The translations under genes were made by a program, and so were the position numbers. Source: Leucothrix mucor DSM 2157 (lineage in GTDB: Bacteria > Pseudomonadota > Gammaproteobacteria > Thiotrichales > Thiotrichaceae). Taken from it: a DNA stretch of 64,000 nt. The notes beneath the pieces are model-generated. The model ran no database searches. It saw only the letters and a program-made list of their open reading frames with translations, and was not told where the DNA came from. Of this stretch, positions 26,712 through 36,033 are shown piece after piece. The stretch covers positions 4,090,501 to 4,154,500 of the forward strand of contig NZ_ATTE01000001.1 of NCBI RefSeq assembly GCF_000419525.1, read 5' to 3'. Every line of letters starts with the position of its first letter. Position 1 is the stretch's first letter.

Positions 26712-27056
26712 TCAGTTAGCCACTAATGGTGTTCCGTCAAATTCAACACCAATCCAGCCGTTTTCCAAAAAGTTACGAATATTGCCGTGATCGCTGCCAT
26801 CTGGGTGCTTAAGTACGTCATCGCGGTAGTAGCGGCCAAAACAAGCCAGAGTCTGGTCTGCGTCTAGTTGGTTTAATTGCGCAAATGACAGAATCTTGCA
26901 GGAACCATTATTTTCCCCCGCTGCATTGCTCACTGAGCCATTACGAAATGCGGTTGGTGCGAAGTTGTAATTGGCTTCAATAACGGCGATTGTGTCTTCA
27001 AAATCAATGGCTTCTGGTTCTTCACGCAAGCGCGTCAGGAAGTTATCTAAGCTCAT
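26712..27056 (-). CDS. HopJ type III effector family protein
   Basis: A 114-residue soluble protein starting at the ATG at 27056, which has GGAG eight bases upstream; the in-frame GTG nine bases earlier abuts that site and is unlikely. Typical HopJ-family features are FDDTI-like FEDTIAVIEANYNF, FRNGSVSNAAGENNGSCK and the C-terminal HGNIRNFLENGW. Despite the name, proteins of this family are widespread in free-living gammaproteobacteria with no type III system, and none is seen here, so an effector role should not be assumed. Divergent from the CobW-type GTPase. Confidence 0.85.
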   Translation of the reverse strand: MSLDNFLTRLREEPEAIDFEDTIAVIEANYNFAPTAFRNGSVSNAAGENNGSCKILSFAQLNQLDADQTLACFGRYYRDDVLKHPDGSDHGNIRNFLENGWIGVEFDGTPLVAN

Positions 27057-27261
27057 ATTGTTCACTCCTAAGGTCTATTGGCAGAGGAGCTTATCATAGT
27101 GAAATAGTTTTTTTCAGCATTGGAAATGAACCGTATATCCGCTATTGTTGTCTTAAGTATGCACATATGCAGTCTTGTGCTACCATTAGTGAATGAAAAA
27201 AATGCATTTTCCTATGGGGCAGGAGGTGTATAAAAATAATATATTGGGGCTAATAAATATA

Positions 27262-28287
27262 ATGAATACTCATAAAATCCCCACTACCATAGTGACGGGC
27301 TTCCTCGGTAGTGGAAAAACAACGTTGTTATCAAGCGTTCTTAAACAGCCTGGCGGACGCCGCATTGCGGCAGTGGTCAGTGTTCCTGCAGAAAGTGGGA
27401 TTGATTCAGAAATTCTTCGTGGTACCGACTTCAACACCGCTAGCCGAACCCAGCGCCTACCCTTAGGCAATCGTATCTATGAACTCAGCAATGGCTGTTT
27501 GTGTTGTGCGGTTCAGGACGATTTCGTACAGATGATGCATGAGCTGATCGCCCGTCGGGATGATATCGATCATGTCATTATCGAGACACCAGGCACTGAG
27601 CTGCCGATTTCCTTTTTGCGTCGCTTAAGCACCGATACACTGGCACAGCACTTTACAATTGATTCTGTGATGACAGTGGCCGATGGCCCTGCATTGATGG
27701 ATGGTCGTCATACCAGCACGGGTCAATCAAAGAGTCGTACACCCGATCCAAGTCTGCAGTTTTTATATCAGGCACAGTTGGATATTGCGGACGTGGTACT
27801 GATCAGCAAAACGGATCTGGTGTTTCCAGTGATGCGCAAGAAGTTGCAAGGTAGTCTGGAGGCTTTGCTAAGCCATAAGCCAGATATTATTAGCATGCAG
27901 CACGGCATCGTTAGTCCAGACTTATTGTTTGGTCGCAATTGCGGTTCTGAGCAGCGCATGGAAGTCAGCAAGATTGAGCTGGATGAGCATCAAGGGCGCG
28001 ATTGCTTTGATACGGTGATGGTAACGCTGGGCAGGGTAGACAGTGATTTACTGGTGAGCCGCTTGCAGATGCTCAATAGCGAGCAGACGATTTATCGCGC
28101 TAAAGGCTTTGCGGAATTACCGAATAAGATGATGCGTCAAGTAGTGCAGGGTGTTGGTTCGCGTATTGATCGCAGCTATGATCGCCGCTGGTGGCCTGAT
28201 GAAGAGCGCAGTACTCGCTTGCAAATCACCGGTCGTCATTTGGATGCAGAGCGCTTGTTAGCGACGTTGAGAGTGGCCGAGGTCTGA
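27262..28287 (+). CDS. CobW/COG0523-family G3E GTPase
   Basis: A metal-chaperone-type GTPase of 341 residues from the ATG at 27262. Walker A is GFLGSGKTTLL (about residues 12-22), the metal-binding CxCC motif is NGCLCCAVQDD (about residues 82-92), and the guanine specificity motif is SKTD. The C-terminal CobW_C domain has RAKGF and ends with a zinc-type ligand-poor tail. An in-frame start at 27193 would add 23 residues, and a strong AGGAGG sits at 27221-27226 without a well-spaced start, so the exact start is uncertain. Substrate metal (zinc, cobalt or iron) cannot be told; no Zur-like site was recognised. Confidence 0.85.
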   Translation: MNTHKIPTTIVTGFLGSGKTTLLSSVLKQPGGRRIAAVVSVPAESGIDSEILRGTDFNTASRTQRLPLGNRIYELSNGCLCCAVQDDFVQMMHELIARRDDIDHVIIETPGTELPISFLRRLSTDTLAQHFTIDSVMTVADGPALMDGRHTSTGQSKSRTPDPSLQFLYQAQLDIADVVLISKTDLVFPVMRKKLQGSLEALLSHKPDIISMQHGIVSPDLLFGRNCGSEQRMEVSKIELDEHQGRDCFDTVMVTLGRVDSDLLVSRLQMLNSEQTIYRAKGFAELPNKMMRQVVQGVGSRIDRSYDRRWWPDEERSTRLQITGRHLDAERLLATLRVAEV

Positions 28288-28313
28288 GGTTAGACCCCGG
28301 CTAGCATCTAAGC

Positions 28314-30188
28314 TTATGCGGTCAGTGAATGCTGACCGGTAGCAGGGCAGTTAATCGCCTTGTCTGAGTGCGAGCCTTTAGGAAACTCCTGCGCCACAAT
28401 CCAGACTTGAGAAACGACTTCGCTTAACTTTGGCAGTGCTTCAAGGGATGCCTTAGTGCGATCTTGGTCGAAGTAAGTGAATGGCTCATCCAAGAATATA
28501 AACTGCGTTAAATTATCAGTGTTTAGCGCAAGCTGTTCAGACATTGCAATCCGCACTGCCAGCAATATCTGGCGCTGAGTGCCGGATGACAATTCGTCAA
28601 AATCAATCCAATCCATTTTCTCATCAGAGTACACGTGCACCAGCAAATCTTTATTGATTCTGATTTGCTTGTAACGGTTGCCGGTAAAGCGCGGCATCGT
28701 CGTTTGAGAGCGTTCGGTGACTGAGGTGTTAAAGTCTGCAATCAGTGCGTCAGAGGCGCGTTTTAACAGATCTATCCCAATGGTTTGAGTGTCGATATGC
28801 TGTTGGTGAGTGTTCACCGCTTGACGCAATTCCATTAGGCCAGAGCGAATTACGCCAGCTTCATCAGAGCGGCGCTTTTCCTCGATAATTTGCAGCTGTA
28901 ATGGCTCATGTAATTTAATGAGATCACGTTGCTGTTGGTCAAGTGTGTCACGCAAGCGCTGTGTTGTATTGGCGATTTCATTGCCGTCAGCTGTAAAGTT
29001 TTTGCACTGCTCAGCTAGTTTATCCAAACGTTGCTGATCATCTTGTGGGGGTGACGTCAATGCGGATTGTGGCTGCACCTTGCCCTGTAACGAGGTTCTC
29101 AAGCGAGCGGTCATCAGCGTATCCAACGAGCGCTGTGAATGCTGCTGTGCCTGATCTAGTGTCTGTGAGAGCTGGTATGCCTGATCCTGCTGGTACTCTG
29201 CCTTGTGTTCATTAAGCCATTTCAGCAGTAGAATAAAGCTGGCGAATAGCACTAATCCCATGGTTCCAACAAAGCCCCACTCCGAAACCCATTGGCTTAC
29301 GGTTGGTAGATACTGACTCACCGTCGGAGATTGCTCCAAGGTATCAACTTGTTGAGGGAAGAAGTTGTAGAGAATCCAAACACCCCAAGCTACCAGCATT
29401 AGCGGTACGATAATCCAACTCAGTAGATTAAAGAAGCGCCAGTAGTTACGGGTGGTTTGATGTTGTTTTTGCTGGTGGTTATATAGGCTGCTAAATTCGG
29501 CTAGTTGTCCGTTGAAGGCCTGCTTTTGTGCACTTTCAGTTTCGACTACTTCGCGGGCGTCGACCAGCTCTGGCAACCAAGTCTCATCTAGGTTCAGGTC
29601 ATCCAATGCTTTGCTGCTTTGGGTGATCTCTGGCGTTAGCTCATCAATGACTTGCTGGTGTTCGGTATTGTCTTGCTCCAGTTCATCACTGATCCTGGCA
29701 TATTCACCAATGCCAGCCATTTGTTTGATGCTATTGCTATCCGGAGTCGGATTACTAAGGTCTTGTGCGGCTAAGTAAAAAGAGTCGGCAAAGGTGGCAT
29801 AGTCATAGCCCAGCAGCTCAACGAGCTTGCGATTAACGTCTTCGCTACCTGCAGCAATCACATCTTCTTTGACTTGCTTGGAGAGTTTGGCTCTCAGCTT
29901 GCCATGCTGGTCGATATGACGCTCAATAATGTATTGCTGTTGCTCATTGTCGGTAAGAATCAACTCAACCGATGCGCTCTTGGTATCCCAGCGGATCAGT
30001 TTTTGCAGGTTCTCGCCGTCAAGGTTAAAGGTGCGTTCAAATAAAGCAAAGCAAATCACTTCACCGATACTACTCTTACCGGATTCATTCAGGCCACTCA
30101 CAGTGATGACACCCTGTTGTGGTAAGTCAGTTAATTCAAGGCTTTCATATTTTCTGAAATTACTGGCGCTCAGGGAGTGTATTAGCAT
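28314..30188 (-). CDS. Membrane-anchored Rad50/SMC-like ATPase (YhaN-type)
   Basis: A 624-residue ATPase with an SMC-like layout: Walker A SGLNESGKSS at residues 31-40, Q-loop region about 142, coiled coil about 165-245, then a second coiled coil about 330-460. The C-terminal half has signature ELSSGTQRQIL and Walker B FIFLDEPFTYFD. Unusually, two transmembrane helices (about residues 252-277 and 305-325) sit where an SMC hinge or zinc hook would be, so the coiled-coil tips should be anchored in the inner membrane with the ATPase heads in the cytoplasm. Preceded by a small overlapping gene. No nuclease subunit is adjacent. Confidence 0.8.
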   Translation of the reverse strand: MLIHSLSASNFRKYESLELTDLPQQGVITVSGLNESGKSSIGEVICFALFERTFNLDGENLQKLIRWDTKSASVELILTDNEQQQYIIERHIDQHGKLRAKLSKQVKEDVIAAGSEDVNRKLVELLGYDYATFADSFYLAAQDLSNPTPDSNSIKQMAGIGEYARISDELEQDNTEHQQVIDELTPEITQSSKALDDLNLDETWLPELVDAREVVETESAQKQAFNGQLAEFSSLYNHQQKQHQTTRNYWRFFNLLSWIIVPLMLVAWGVWILYNFFPQQVDTLEQSPTVSQYLPTVSQWVSEWGFVGTMGLVLFASFILLLKWLNEHKAEYQQDQAYQLSQTLDQAQQHSQRSLDTLMTARLRTSLQGKVQPQSALTSPPQDDQQRLDKLAEQCKNFTADGNEIANTTQRLRDTLDQQQRDLIKLHEPLQLQIIEEKRRSDEAGVIRSGLMELRQAVNTHQQHIDTQTIGIDLLKRASDALIADFNTSVTERSQTTMPRFTGNRYKQIRINKDLLVHVYSDEKMDWIDFDELSSGTQRQILLAVRIAMSEQLALNTDNLTQFIFLDEPFTYFDQDRTKASLEALPKLSEVVSQVWIVAQEFPKGSHSDKAINCPATGQHSLTA

Positions 30189-30394
30189 GCTTGGTCGCCT
30201 GTATTCTGCGATTCTTGAGTGCTGTCCAGTTTGTAGATAATGAGCTTCACAGCCTGTGTATAAGCCTGTGCATCAAACTGTTTGTTCTCGTCGCTTTGTT
30301 GTTTTATGTCGGCTTTGCAAAATTCAGCAAAGCGTCTGGTAGCCCCTTTTAATTGTGATGGCTTTAACCAGCGTAAATCCTTGTTGGCAGACAT
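30182..30394 (-). CDS. Small protein coupled to the Rad50-like ATPase
   Basis: A 70-residue basic-to-neutral protein (MSANKDLRWLKPSQLKGATR start) whose last codons and stop overlap the start codon of the ATPase by seven bases, a sign of translational coupling. It is predicted mostly helical (AQAYTQAVKLIIYKLDS) and has no signal or membrane segment. The in-frame upstream sequence AAGGATAGGGTGCA gives a usable ribosome binding site. No family recognised. The tight overlap suggests it works with the ATPase. Confidence 0.6.
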   Translation of the reverse strand: MSANKDLRWLKPSQLKGATRRFAEFCKADIKQQSDENKQFDAQAYTQAVKLIIYKLDSTQESQNTGDQAC

Positions 30395-30469
30395 TGCACC
30401 CTATCCTTAGTTTTAGCTTATAATGACGGTAATAATCCAAATAAACGATAACATAAAAGGTACATCCAC

Positions 30470-30907
30470 ATGAAGAAACTCCCCGCTAAAATTGCCCTAA
30501 TGAGCCTCTCCGCACTATTGATAAGCGCTTGTGTGGGGACACCTGCTTATGATTACCGCAAAGCACCGATTGTGACGGAAGTTGCCGTGCCACTAGGTAA
30601 GACGGTTGAGGCAGGCAAGACCGGCTTATCGGTGAGTTTTGATAACGTTGAGAGTGATTCACGTTGTCCGATTAATGCACGATGTGTGTGGTCTGGCGTT
30701 GCGATTGTGAATGTCACGGTGAAAAATGCCAAGGGTGAAAGCAAGCCTCTGAAACTGAGTACAGTGAATTTTGAAGCTTATAATCAGGTCGAAAAAGCGT
30801 TCGGTAAAGATTTTGAATTAGTGGATTTACTACCGCATAAAGGCGATACCGGACAGCTGGAAACACCACCACCTAAAGTACCAACCATCAAGCTTAAGAT
30901 CGACTAA
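30470..30907 (+). CDS. Putative lipoprotein with a DSRCP-type Cys motif
   Basis: A 145-residue protein with a lipoprotein signal peptide; the lipobox LISA-C places the lipidated Cys at residue 21. The mature domain is short and beta-rich with a conserved-looking DSRCPINARCVWSG stretch (about residues 62-75), in which two Cys probably form a disulfide. I know this pattern from small uncharacterised periplasmic proteins but cannot assign a function. Monocistronic, divergent from the small ATPase-coupled gene and closed by the terminator shared with rho. Confidence 0.75.
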   Translation: MKKLPAKIALMSLSALLISACVGTPAYDYRKAPIVTEVAVPLGKTVEAGKTGLSVSFDNVESDSRCPINARCVWSGVAIVNVTVKNAKGESKPLKLSTVNFEAYNQVEKAFGKDFELVDLLPHKGDTGQLETPPPKVPTIKLKID

Positions 30908-30930
30908 GTTTTCGGTCAGTTCAGATACAA

Positions 30931-30960
30931 AAAGCCTGCGGATGTTGGTCCGCAGGCTTT
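30931..30960. terminator. Bidirectional terminator between the lipoprotein gene and rho
   Basis: AAAGCCTGCGGA (30931-30942) pairs perfectly over 12 bp with TCCGCAGGCTTT (30949-30960) around a six-base loop. A/T bases flank both sides, so it can end transcription of the lipoprotein gene and of rho. Confidence 0.9.
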
Positions 30961-30985
30961 CTAAAGCAGAATGTCTTAAAGCGTT

Positions 30986-32242
30986 TTAGCGCTTCATTGA
31001 AGCAAAGAACTCTTCGTTGGTTGCGGTTGATTGCAAACGATCGAATAAGAACTCCATTGCTTCCACATCTTCCATTGGGTGCAGGAATTTGCGCAAGATC
31101 CAAAGAGCTTGCAGCTCTTCTTCGCTAACCAAGATTTCTTCGCGACGTGTACCAGAGCGATTGATATTGATTGCAGGGAAGACGCGCTTCTCCGCAATTT
31201 TACGGTCCAGATGGATTTCAGAGTTACCCGTACCCTTAAACTCTTCGTAGATAACCTCGTCCATTTTGGAGCCGGTATCGATCAGAGCTGTGGCTAAAAT
31301 CGTCAGACTTCCACCTTCTTCGATGTTTCTGGCGGCACCAAAGAAACGCTTAGGGCGTTGCAATGCGTTAGCATCCACACCACCGGTCAATACTTTACCT
31401 GAGGAAGGAACAACCGTGTTGTAGGCACGAGCCAGACGGGTAATGGAATCCAGCAGGATAACAACATCCTTCTTATGCTCAACCATACGCTTGGCTTTTT
31501 CGATAACCATTTCAGCCACTTGTACGTGACGTGATGCGGGCTCATCAAAAGTCGAAGAGATAACTTCGCCATGAACCATGCGAGACATCTCGGTCACTTC
31601 CTCAGGGCGCTCATCAATCAGCAGAACGATCAGATAAGCTTCCGGATTATTCGTTGCGATACTTTGTGCAATGTTTTGCAGCATCATCGTCTTACCGGCT
31701 TTAGGAGGTGCGATGATCAGGCCACGCTGGCCTTTACCGATCGGGGCGACAATGTCGATAACCCGTGCGGTGATATCTTCTGTACTACCGTTACCACGCT
31801 CAATGCGCATGCGCTCTTTTGGGTGTAAAGGTGTCAGGTTTTCAAACAGAATCTTGTTGCGGGCATTTTCTGGCGACTCGAAGTTGATGGTATCAACTTT
31901 CAGCAGCGCAAAATAACGCTCATTGTCACGAGGAGTACGAATTTTTCCAGAGATCGTGTCACCGGTGCGCAGTCCAAAACGACGAATCTGACTTGGCGAT
32001 ACGTAAATGTCGTCTGCCGCTGCGATGTAGTTACTGTCAGCCGATCTCAGAAAACCAAAACCATCCTGAAGGATTTCCAGTACACCATCACCGTGAATGT
32101 CTTCCGAGTTTTTCGCTAAAGCTTTGAGTATAGCAAAGATGACATCTTGCTTGCGTGCGCGGGACATGCCGTCCACACCCAGCTCTTTGGCAATATCCAG
32201 AATTTCGGAGGGCGTTTTGTGCTTTAAGTCGGTAAGATTCAT
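30986..32242 (-). CDS. rho: Transcription termination factor Rho
   Basis: Hexameric RNA-dependent ATPase that ends transcription. The 418-residue length matches gammaproteobacterial Rho. The N-terminal SAP-like region ([20 protein letters not shown]) is followed by the OB-fold primary RNA-binding site ([17 protein letters not shown]), P-loop [10 protein letters not shown] (about residues 178-187), and the conserved [10 protein letters not shown] and secondary-site GGVDANAL. No insertion domain is present. It lies downstream of trxA on the same strand, the common gammaproteobacterial order. Confidence 0.98.
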   Translation of the reverse strand: MNLTDLKHKTPSEILDIAKELGVDGMSRARKQDVIFAILKALAKNSEDIHGDGVLEILQDGFGFLRSADSNYIAAADDIYVSPSQIRRFGLRTGDTISGKIRTPRDNERYFALLKVDTINFESPENARNKILFENLTPLHPKERMRIERGNGSTEDITARVIDIVAPIGKGQRGLIIAPPKAGKTMMLQNIAQSIATNNPEAYLIVLLIDERPEEVTEMSRMVHGEVISSTFDEPASRHVQVAEMVIEKAKRMVEHKKDVVILLDSITRLARAYNTVVPSSGKVLTGGVDANALQRPKRFFGAARNIEEGGSLTILATALIDTGSKMDEVIYEEFKGTGNSEIHLDRKIAEKRVFPAININRSGTRREEILVSEEELQALWILRKFLHPMEDVEAMEFLFDRLQSTATNEEFFASMKR

Positions 32243-32488
32243 GAATAGTAGTGTTTTTAATATTGGGTAAGGTAAGGAAACCGATCAACCGTGTTCGTCA
32301 GCAGGTGACGTTGGAAGACTCGTAGTGACTCAGATAAACGATCGCAGGAGGTGCGACCTGAGAACCGGAGCCGCATCATGGCTCCAATTTAAGGGTAGGC
32401 TAGCATAGATGTAATTTTATGTCTAGTACTAAAATTAATCTTCCCTGCATCGTTTTTCGGGCAGATGCAGAGAAGAGATGACCAAAGA
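32243..32488 (-). promoter_or_regulatory. rho leader region
   Basis: The 246 bases between trxA and rho are long for this compact region and probably carry the rho promoter and an untranslated leader. Rho genes are often autoregulated through such a leader. A six-base-pair stem GGAGCC/GGCTCC with a seven-base loop lies at 32367-32385. I see no T-run after it, no credible leader peptide and no match to a known riboswitch. Confidence 0.35.
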
Positions 32489-32809
32489 TCAGATATTTTG
32501 ATCAAGAAATGCAGTCAATTGTGATTTGCTGAGTGCGCCAACTTTCGTAGACTCCACTTCACCATTCTTAAAGAGCATCAATGTAGGGATACCACGAATG
32601 CCATATTTAGCAGGCGTATCGCGATTTTCATCAATGTTCAGTTTGGCCACTTTAATGCGATCGCCGTAGGCTTCTGCAACTTCTTCAAGCAGTGGGGCGA
32701 TTGTCTTGCAAGGGCCGCACCACTCTGCCCAGTAATCAACCAATACTGGTTGGCTGCTGCTTAACACTTCACTTTCAAAGCTCTCGTCGCTCACTTCTAC
32801 TATACTCAC
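32489..32809 (-). CDS. trxA: Thioredoxin
   Basis: A 106-residue thioredoxin, the general protein disulfide reductant of the cytoplasm. The active site WCGPC is at residues 30-34, followed by the conserved [11 protein letters not shown] helix and the cis-proline segment [12 protein letters not shown]. Length and motif match TrxA of the gammaproteobacteria. Its position just upstream of rho is conserved in this group. Confidence 0.97.
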   Translation of the reverse strand: MSIVEVSDESFESEVLSSSQPVLVDYWAEWCGPCKTIAPLLEEVAEAYGDRIKVAKLNIDENRDTPAKYGIRGIPTLMLFKNGEVESTKVGALSKSQLTAFLDQNI

Positions 32810-33006
32810 TGGGAAACCTCTATACTTTGTTTTGTGGGTCGATGTGACGGTTAAATCACGGTGGTTCCTGATGATTATCAGGTCTGTTGATAAAATATCA
32901 AGCCGAATTTATTTACACTCTATCGTACTGTCCGGTGCTTTAGGCACTTGTTTGGAACTTTGTCAGCCTCCCACAGGTCAGTTCTGGGGTCAATTAATGA
33001 GGTTTT

Positions 33007-33717
33007 ATGATGTTGCGAAACAAAGCGTTTGTATTAAGTACGGCACTACTTTTACTCTTGAGTAATTCGGTAGCGATGGCACTTCCAAGTTCCATGACAG
33101 CAGTCTATAACGTCTACCGTGGTAGTATGTCTGTTGGTAACTTGGTTAGTTCACTTAAATACCAGGGAACACAATATCAATACCATAAATCGACTCAGGC
33201 AACCGGACTGGCAAAGCTGTTAACCGGTGCTCGCGTTGTTGAAAACTCTGACGGCACCTTTGCCGGAGACAAACTGACGCCAACGGCCTATTTATATGAC
33301 GAAAAGACCCGCAGCAAGTCACGCATGGAGCGCACTAGGTTTGCCGGAAATCGTGCGACCGGTGTCTATAAAGACAAAAGCTACACCGTAACCACGCCAC
33401 CGAATGTACTAGACCGTGCGTCACTAGAGCTGGCAGTTGCTCGTGACTTGCAAAACGGCGTCGCTCAGCTTTCATACCAAGTGTTTGAGCGTGGTGAAGT
33501 GAAAAATTACAGCTTTGTCCGTTTAGGTTCCGAACGCCTTAAGACCAATGCCGGTACCTTTAACACTGTTAAAGTGAAAGTAAAAAGAACCGACACCAGC
33601 CGTGAAACCATTTATTGGATGGCCGTTGAAATGGGCTACCTCCCGGCAAAAATGACACACCGGGAAGATGATGAGCTAATTACCAGTCAGGTCGCCCAAT
33701 ACAAAGCGATCCCTTAA
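33007..33717 (+). CDS. DUF3108-domain periplasmic protein
   Basis: A 236-residue protein with a signal peptide (about residues 1-26, LLLLLSNSVAMA) and one DUF3108 domain. That domain has a repeated amphipathic strand pattern starting at YNVYRGSMSVGNLVSSLKY and continuing to the C-terminal YWMAVEMGYLPAKMTHRE. Two adjacent ATG codons (33007, 33010) are possible starts. DUF3108 proteins are secreted beta-rich proteins with no settled biochemical role. It is convergent with gorA, with only one base between the stops. Confidence 0.8.
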   Translation: MMLRNKAFVLSTALLLLLSNSVAMALPSSMTAVYNVYRGSMSVGNLVSSLKYQGTQYQYHKSTQATGLAKLLTGARVVENSDGTFAGDKLTPTAYLYDEKTRSKSRMERTRFAGNRATGVYKDKSYTVTTPPNVLDRASLELAVARDLQNGVAQLSYQVFERGEVKNYSFVRLGSERLKTNAGTFNTVKVKVKRTDTSRETIYWMAVEMGYLPAKMTHREDDELITSQVAQYKAIP

Positions 33718-33718
33718 A

Positions 33719-35080
33719 TCAGCGCATTGTTACCAATTCTTCGGCACTAACAGGATGGATGGCGATCGTATCGTCGAAGTCCTGTTTAGTTGCGCCCATC
33801 CGGATGGCTACCGCAAAGCCTTGCATCATCTCATCGACGCCGGTACCAATCAGGTGGCAGCCGATAATCTTTTCTTCTTCGCCACGTACGATTAATTTCA
33901 TATGTGTGCGAACTTGATGGCGTGTTAGCGAGTGATACATGGGGACGAAGTCCGTTGTGTATACTTTAACTTCATCGCCATACGCAGTACGGGCCGCTTC
34001 TTCAGTCATGCCCATGGTCGCAATCGGCGGATGAGTAAACATCACGGTCGCGATATGGTCGTAAGACATTTTGCGGTTCGGTTTGCCGCCGTATAAGCGA
34101 TCACCCATACGACGACCTGCAGCAATGGCTACCGGCGTCAGCGGTGCTTTGCCGATAATGTCGCCCAGAGCGAAAATATGATTAACGTTGGTGCGTTCTT
34201 CGTCATCCACTGGAATCGTGCCATCATCATTCATGACGACGCTGGTGTTTTCCAGGCCAAGGTTTGCGGTATTTGGTTTACGTCCAACGGCCCAGATCAA
34301 GCTATCGACGTTACCAATGCTGCTGCCATCGTTATAGAACACGCTCAACTTGCCATTGTTGTGCTTTTCAACGCGTTCGATCATCGCATTGTCATTAATG
34401 AAAATGCCATCGGAATCCAGTTGACGACGCAATGCGCGACGAATCATGCTATCAAAGGTGCGCAACATGGTGCGGCCTTGATGTAATAAATGAACTTCAG
34501 AATCCAGCGAGTTCATCAGCATCGCTAGTTCCAGCGCGATATAACCACCACCAACAACCACTACTTTCTTAGGCTGACGCTCATCCAAATCGTTAAAGAA
34601 TTCGTCTGAAGTGATGCCTAGCTCTGCGCCCGGCACGTGACTTGGAATCACCGGATGACCGCCTGTCGCAATCACGATGTGATCAGCAGTGTAAGTCTCG
34701 CCATCTACTTCAATAGTTTTATCATCAACAAACCGAGCAAAGCCGCGAATCAAGTCAATATTGCGTTCACTTAAGAAGCTGTCCTGATACCAGTCGTTGA
34801 TATTGGCAATGTAGTTATCACGCTTAGCGACCAATTTAGTCCAGTCCAGCTTGCCGCGAGTCACTTCAAAGCCGTAGTCTTCGGCATCTTGCAGGGCATG
34901 CGCAAGACCTGCGCCATACCACATGATTTTCTTGGGTACGCAACCAACATTAACGCAGGTACCGCCTAGCTCTCCGGCTTCAATGACTGCTGTTTTTGCG
35001 CCGTATTCTGAAGCGCGCTCAACGACAGACAGGCCGCCGCTACCGGCACCAATGGCAATTAAGTCGTAATGTGTACTCAT
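33719..35080 (-). CDS. gorA: Glutathione-disulfide reductase
   Basis: FAD flavoprotein that reduces glutathione disulfide with NADPH. The 453-residue chain has the FAD-binding GAGSGG (residues 11-16), redox Cys pair GGTCVNVGCVPKK (C42, C47), NAD(P)-binding GGGYIALELA, and the C-terminal catalytic IHPVSAEE. In E. coli Gor two Arg contact the NADPH phosphate. Here the aligned stretch reads HLLHQGRTMLR, keeping Arg residues nearby. It sits 93 bases after the peroxiredoxin-glutaredoxin gene on the same strand, which uses glutathione, so the two form a functional unit. Confidence 0.95.
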   Translation of the reverse strand: MSTHYDLIAIGAGSGGLSVVERASEYGAKTAVIEAGELGGTCVNVGCVPKKIMWYGAGLAHALQDAEDYGFEVTRGKLDWTKLVAKRDNYIANINDWYQDSFLSERNIDLIRGFARFVDDKTIEVDGETYTADHIVIATGGHPVIPSHVPGAELGITSDEFFNDLDERQPKKVVVVGGGYIALELAMLMNSLDSEVHLLHQGRTMLRTFDSMIRRALRRQLDSDGIFINDNAMIERVEKHNNGKLSVFYNDGSSIGNVDSLIWAVGRKPNTANLGLENTSVVMNDDGTIPVDDEERTNVNHIFALGDIIGKAPLTPVAIAAGRRMGDRLYGGKPNRKMSYDHIATVMFTHPPIATMGMTEEAARTAYGDEVKVYTTDFVPMYHSLTRHQVRTHMKLIVRGEEEKIIGCHLIGTGVDEMMQGFAVAIRMGATKQDFDDTIAIHPVSAEELVTMR

Positions 35081-35136
35081 GAAATAACCCGTTTTATAAT
35101 TTCAATTTATTAGATTTGCCAGTTTACCCACAAGCT

Positions 35137-35164
35137 GGCTGTAACAGAAGTCTCTGTTACAGCC
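35137..35164. terminator. Perfect 12-bp hairpin between the peroxiredoxin-glutaredoxin gene and gorA
   Basis: GGCTGTAACAGA (35137-35148) and TCTGTTACAGCC (35153-35164) form an uninterrupted stem with a four-base loop, ten bases after the peroxiredoxin-glutaredoxin stop. No T-run follows on the minus strand, so it may attenuate or stabilise the message and set the ratio of the two gene products rather than fully terminate. Confidence 0.55.
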
Positions 35165-35173
35165 GAGTGAGCT

Positions 35174-35908
35174 TTATTTATTGGCTAACCACTGTTCTAA
35201 CTGTTCAGATCCACCGATCAATTGACCGTCGATAAATACCTGAGGCACGCTGCTGGCATTGGAGACTGCGCGCAATGTGCGGTCGGTGTAGTCACGGTTT
35301 AGTAGCAGTTCTTCATACTCATAACCCGCTTCTTGCAGCATTTTCTTTGCTTTTGAGCAGTATGCACAGCCTGGGCGTGTGAATACGCTAACGCTGGCAG
35401 GCACTGATTTATCCGGTGCGATGTATTCCAGCATAGTATCTGCATCAGATACTTCAAAAGGGTCGCCTGGCAGGTCTGGCTCGATGAACATTTTCTCAAC
35501 GACGCCGTTGTTAACCAGCATCGAATAACGCCATGAGCGCTTTCCAAAACCGAGGTCTGCCTTGTCTACTAATAGACCCATGCCAGCGGTAAACTCGCCG
35601 TTGCCATCTGGTAAGAAAGTAATATTGTCAGCTTCCTGATCAGCACTCCATTCGTTCATTACGAACGTATCGTTAACTGAGACGCAAACAATTTCATCAA
35701 TGCCGTTTTCACGGAAGGTGTTCGCCAGCTGGTTGTAACGTGGAACATGCGCTGAGGAGCACGTTGGGGTAAAGGCGCCCGGCAGAGAAAATACAATCAC
35801 GCGACGGTTATCAAATACGTCGTGAGTTGTGATGTCTTGCCATTCGTTGTCCTGATAAACGCGGAATGTGACTTCTGGAATCGCTTGTCCTTCTTTGTTC
35901 TCAAACAT
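35174..35908 (-). CDS. Hybrid peroxiredoxin-glutaredoxin (PGdx)
   Basis: A 244-residue two-domain peroxidase that reduces peroxides at the expense of glutathione. Residues 1-165 are a Prx5-type peroxiredoxin with the peroxidatic Cys in [15 protein letters not shown] (C50). Residues 172-244 are a glutaredoxin with RPGCAYC (C181, C184) and the cis-proline [10 protein letters not shown]. The same fusion is known from Haemophilus and several other gammaproteobacteria. It is divergent from oxyR across 125 bases and followed by gorA, giving a peroxide sensor, peroxidase and glutathione recycler together. Confidence 0.95.
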   Translation of the reverse strand: MFENKEGQAIPEVTFRVYQDNEWQDITTHDVFDNRRVIVFSLPGAFTPTCSSAHVPRYNQLANTFRENGIDEIVCVSVNDTFVMNEWSADQEADNITFLPDGNGEFTAGMGLLVDKADLGFGKRSWRYSMLVNNGVVEKMFIEPDLPGDPFEVSDADTMLEYIAPDKSVPASVSVFTRPGCAYCSKAKKMLQEAGYEYEELLLNRDYTDRTLRAVSNASSVPQVFIDGQLIGGSEQLEQWLANK

Positions 35909-36033
35909 GTTGGTACCTTATGTTGTGTGCAATTAATTGGCTCAATAATCAGCCTTATGCAGTGCATAGTAGTGATATGCGGGCAGAAGGTAAAATGGAT
36001 TGTGTAAATTGAAACATCCTATAAAATGAAACG

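Noticed and set aside
26712..27056. Type III secretion effector
   Set aside because: The HopJ family name is historical; the protein is widespread in bacteria without type III secretion and no secretion genes are in the window.
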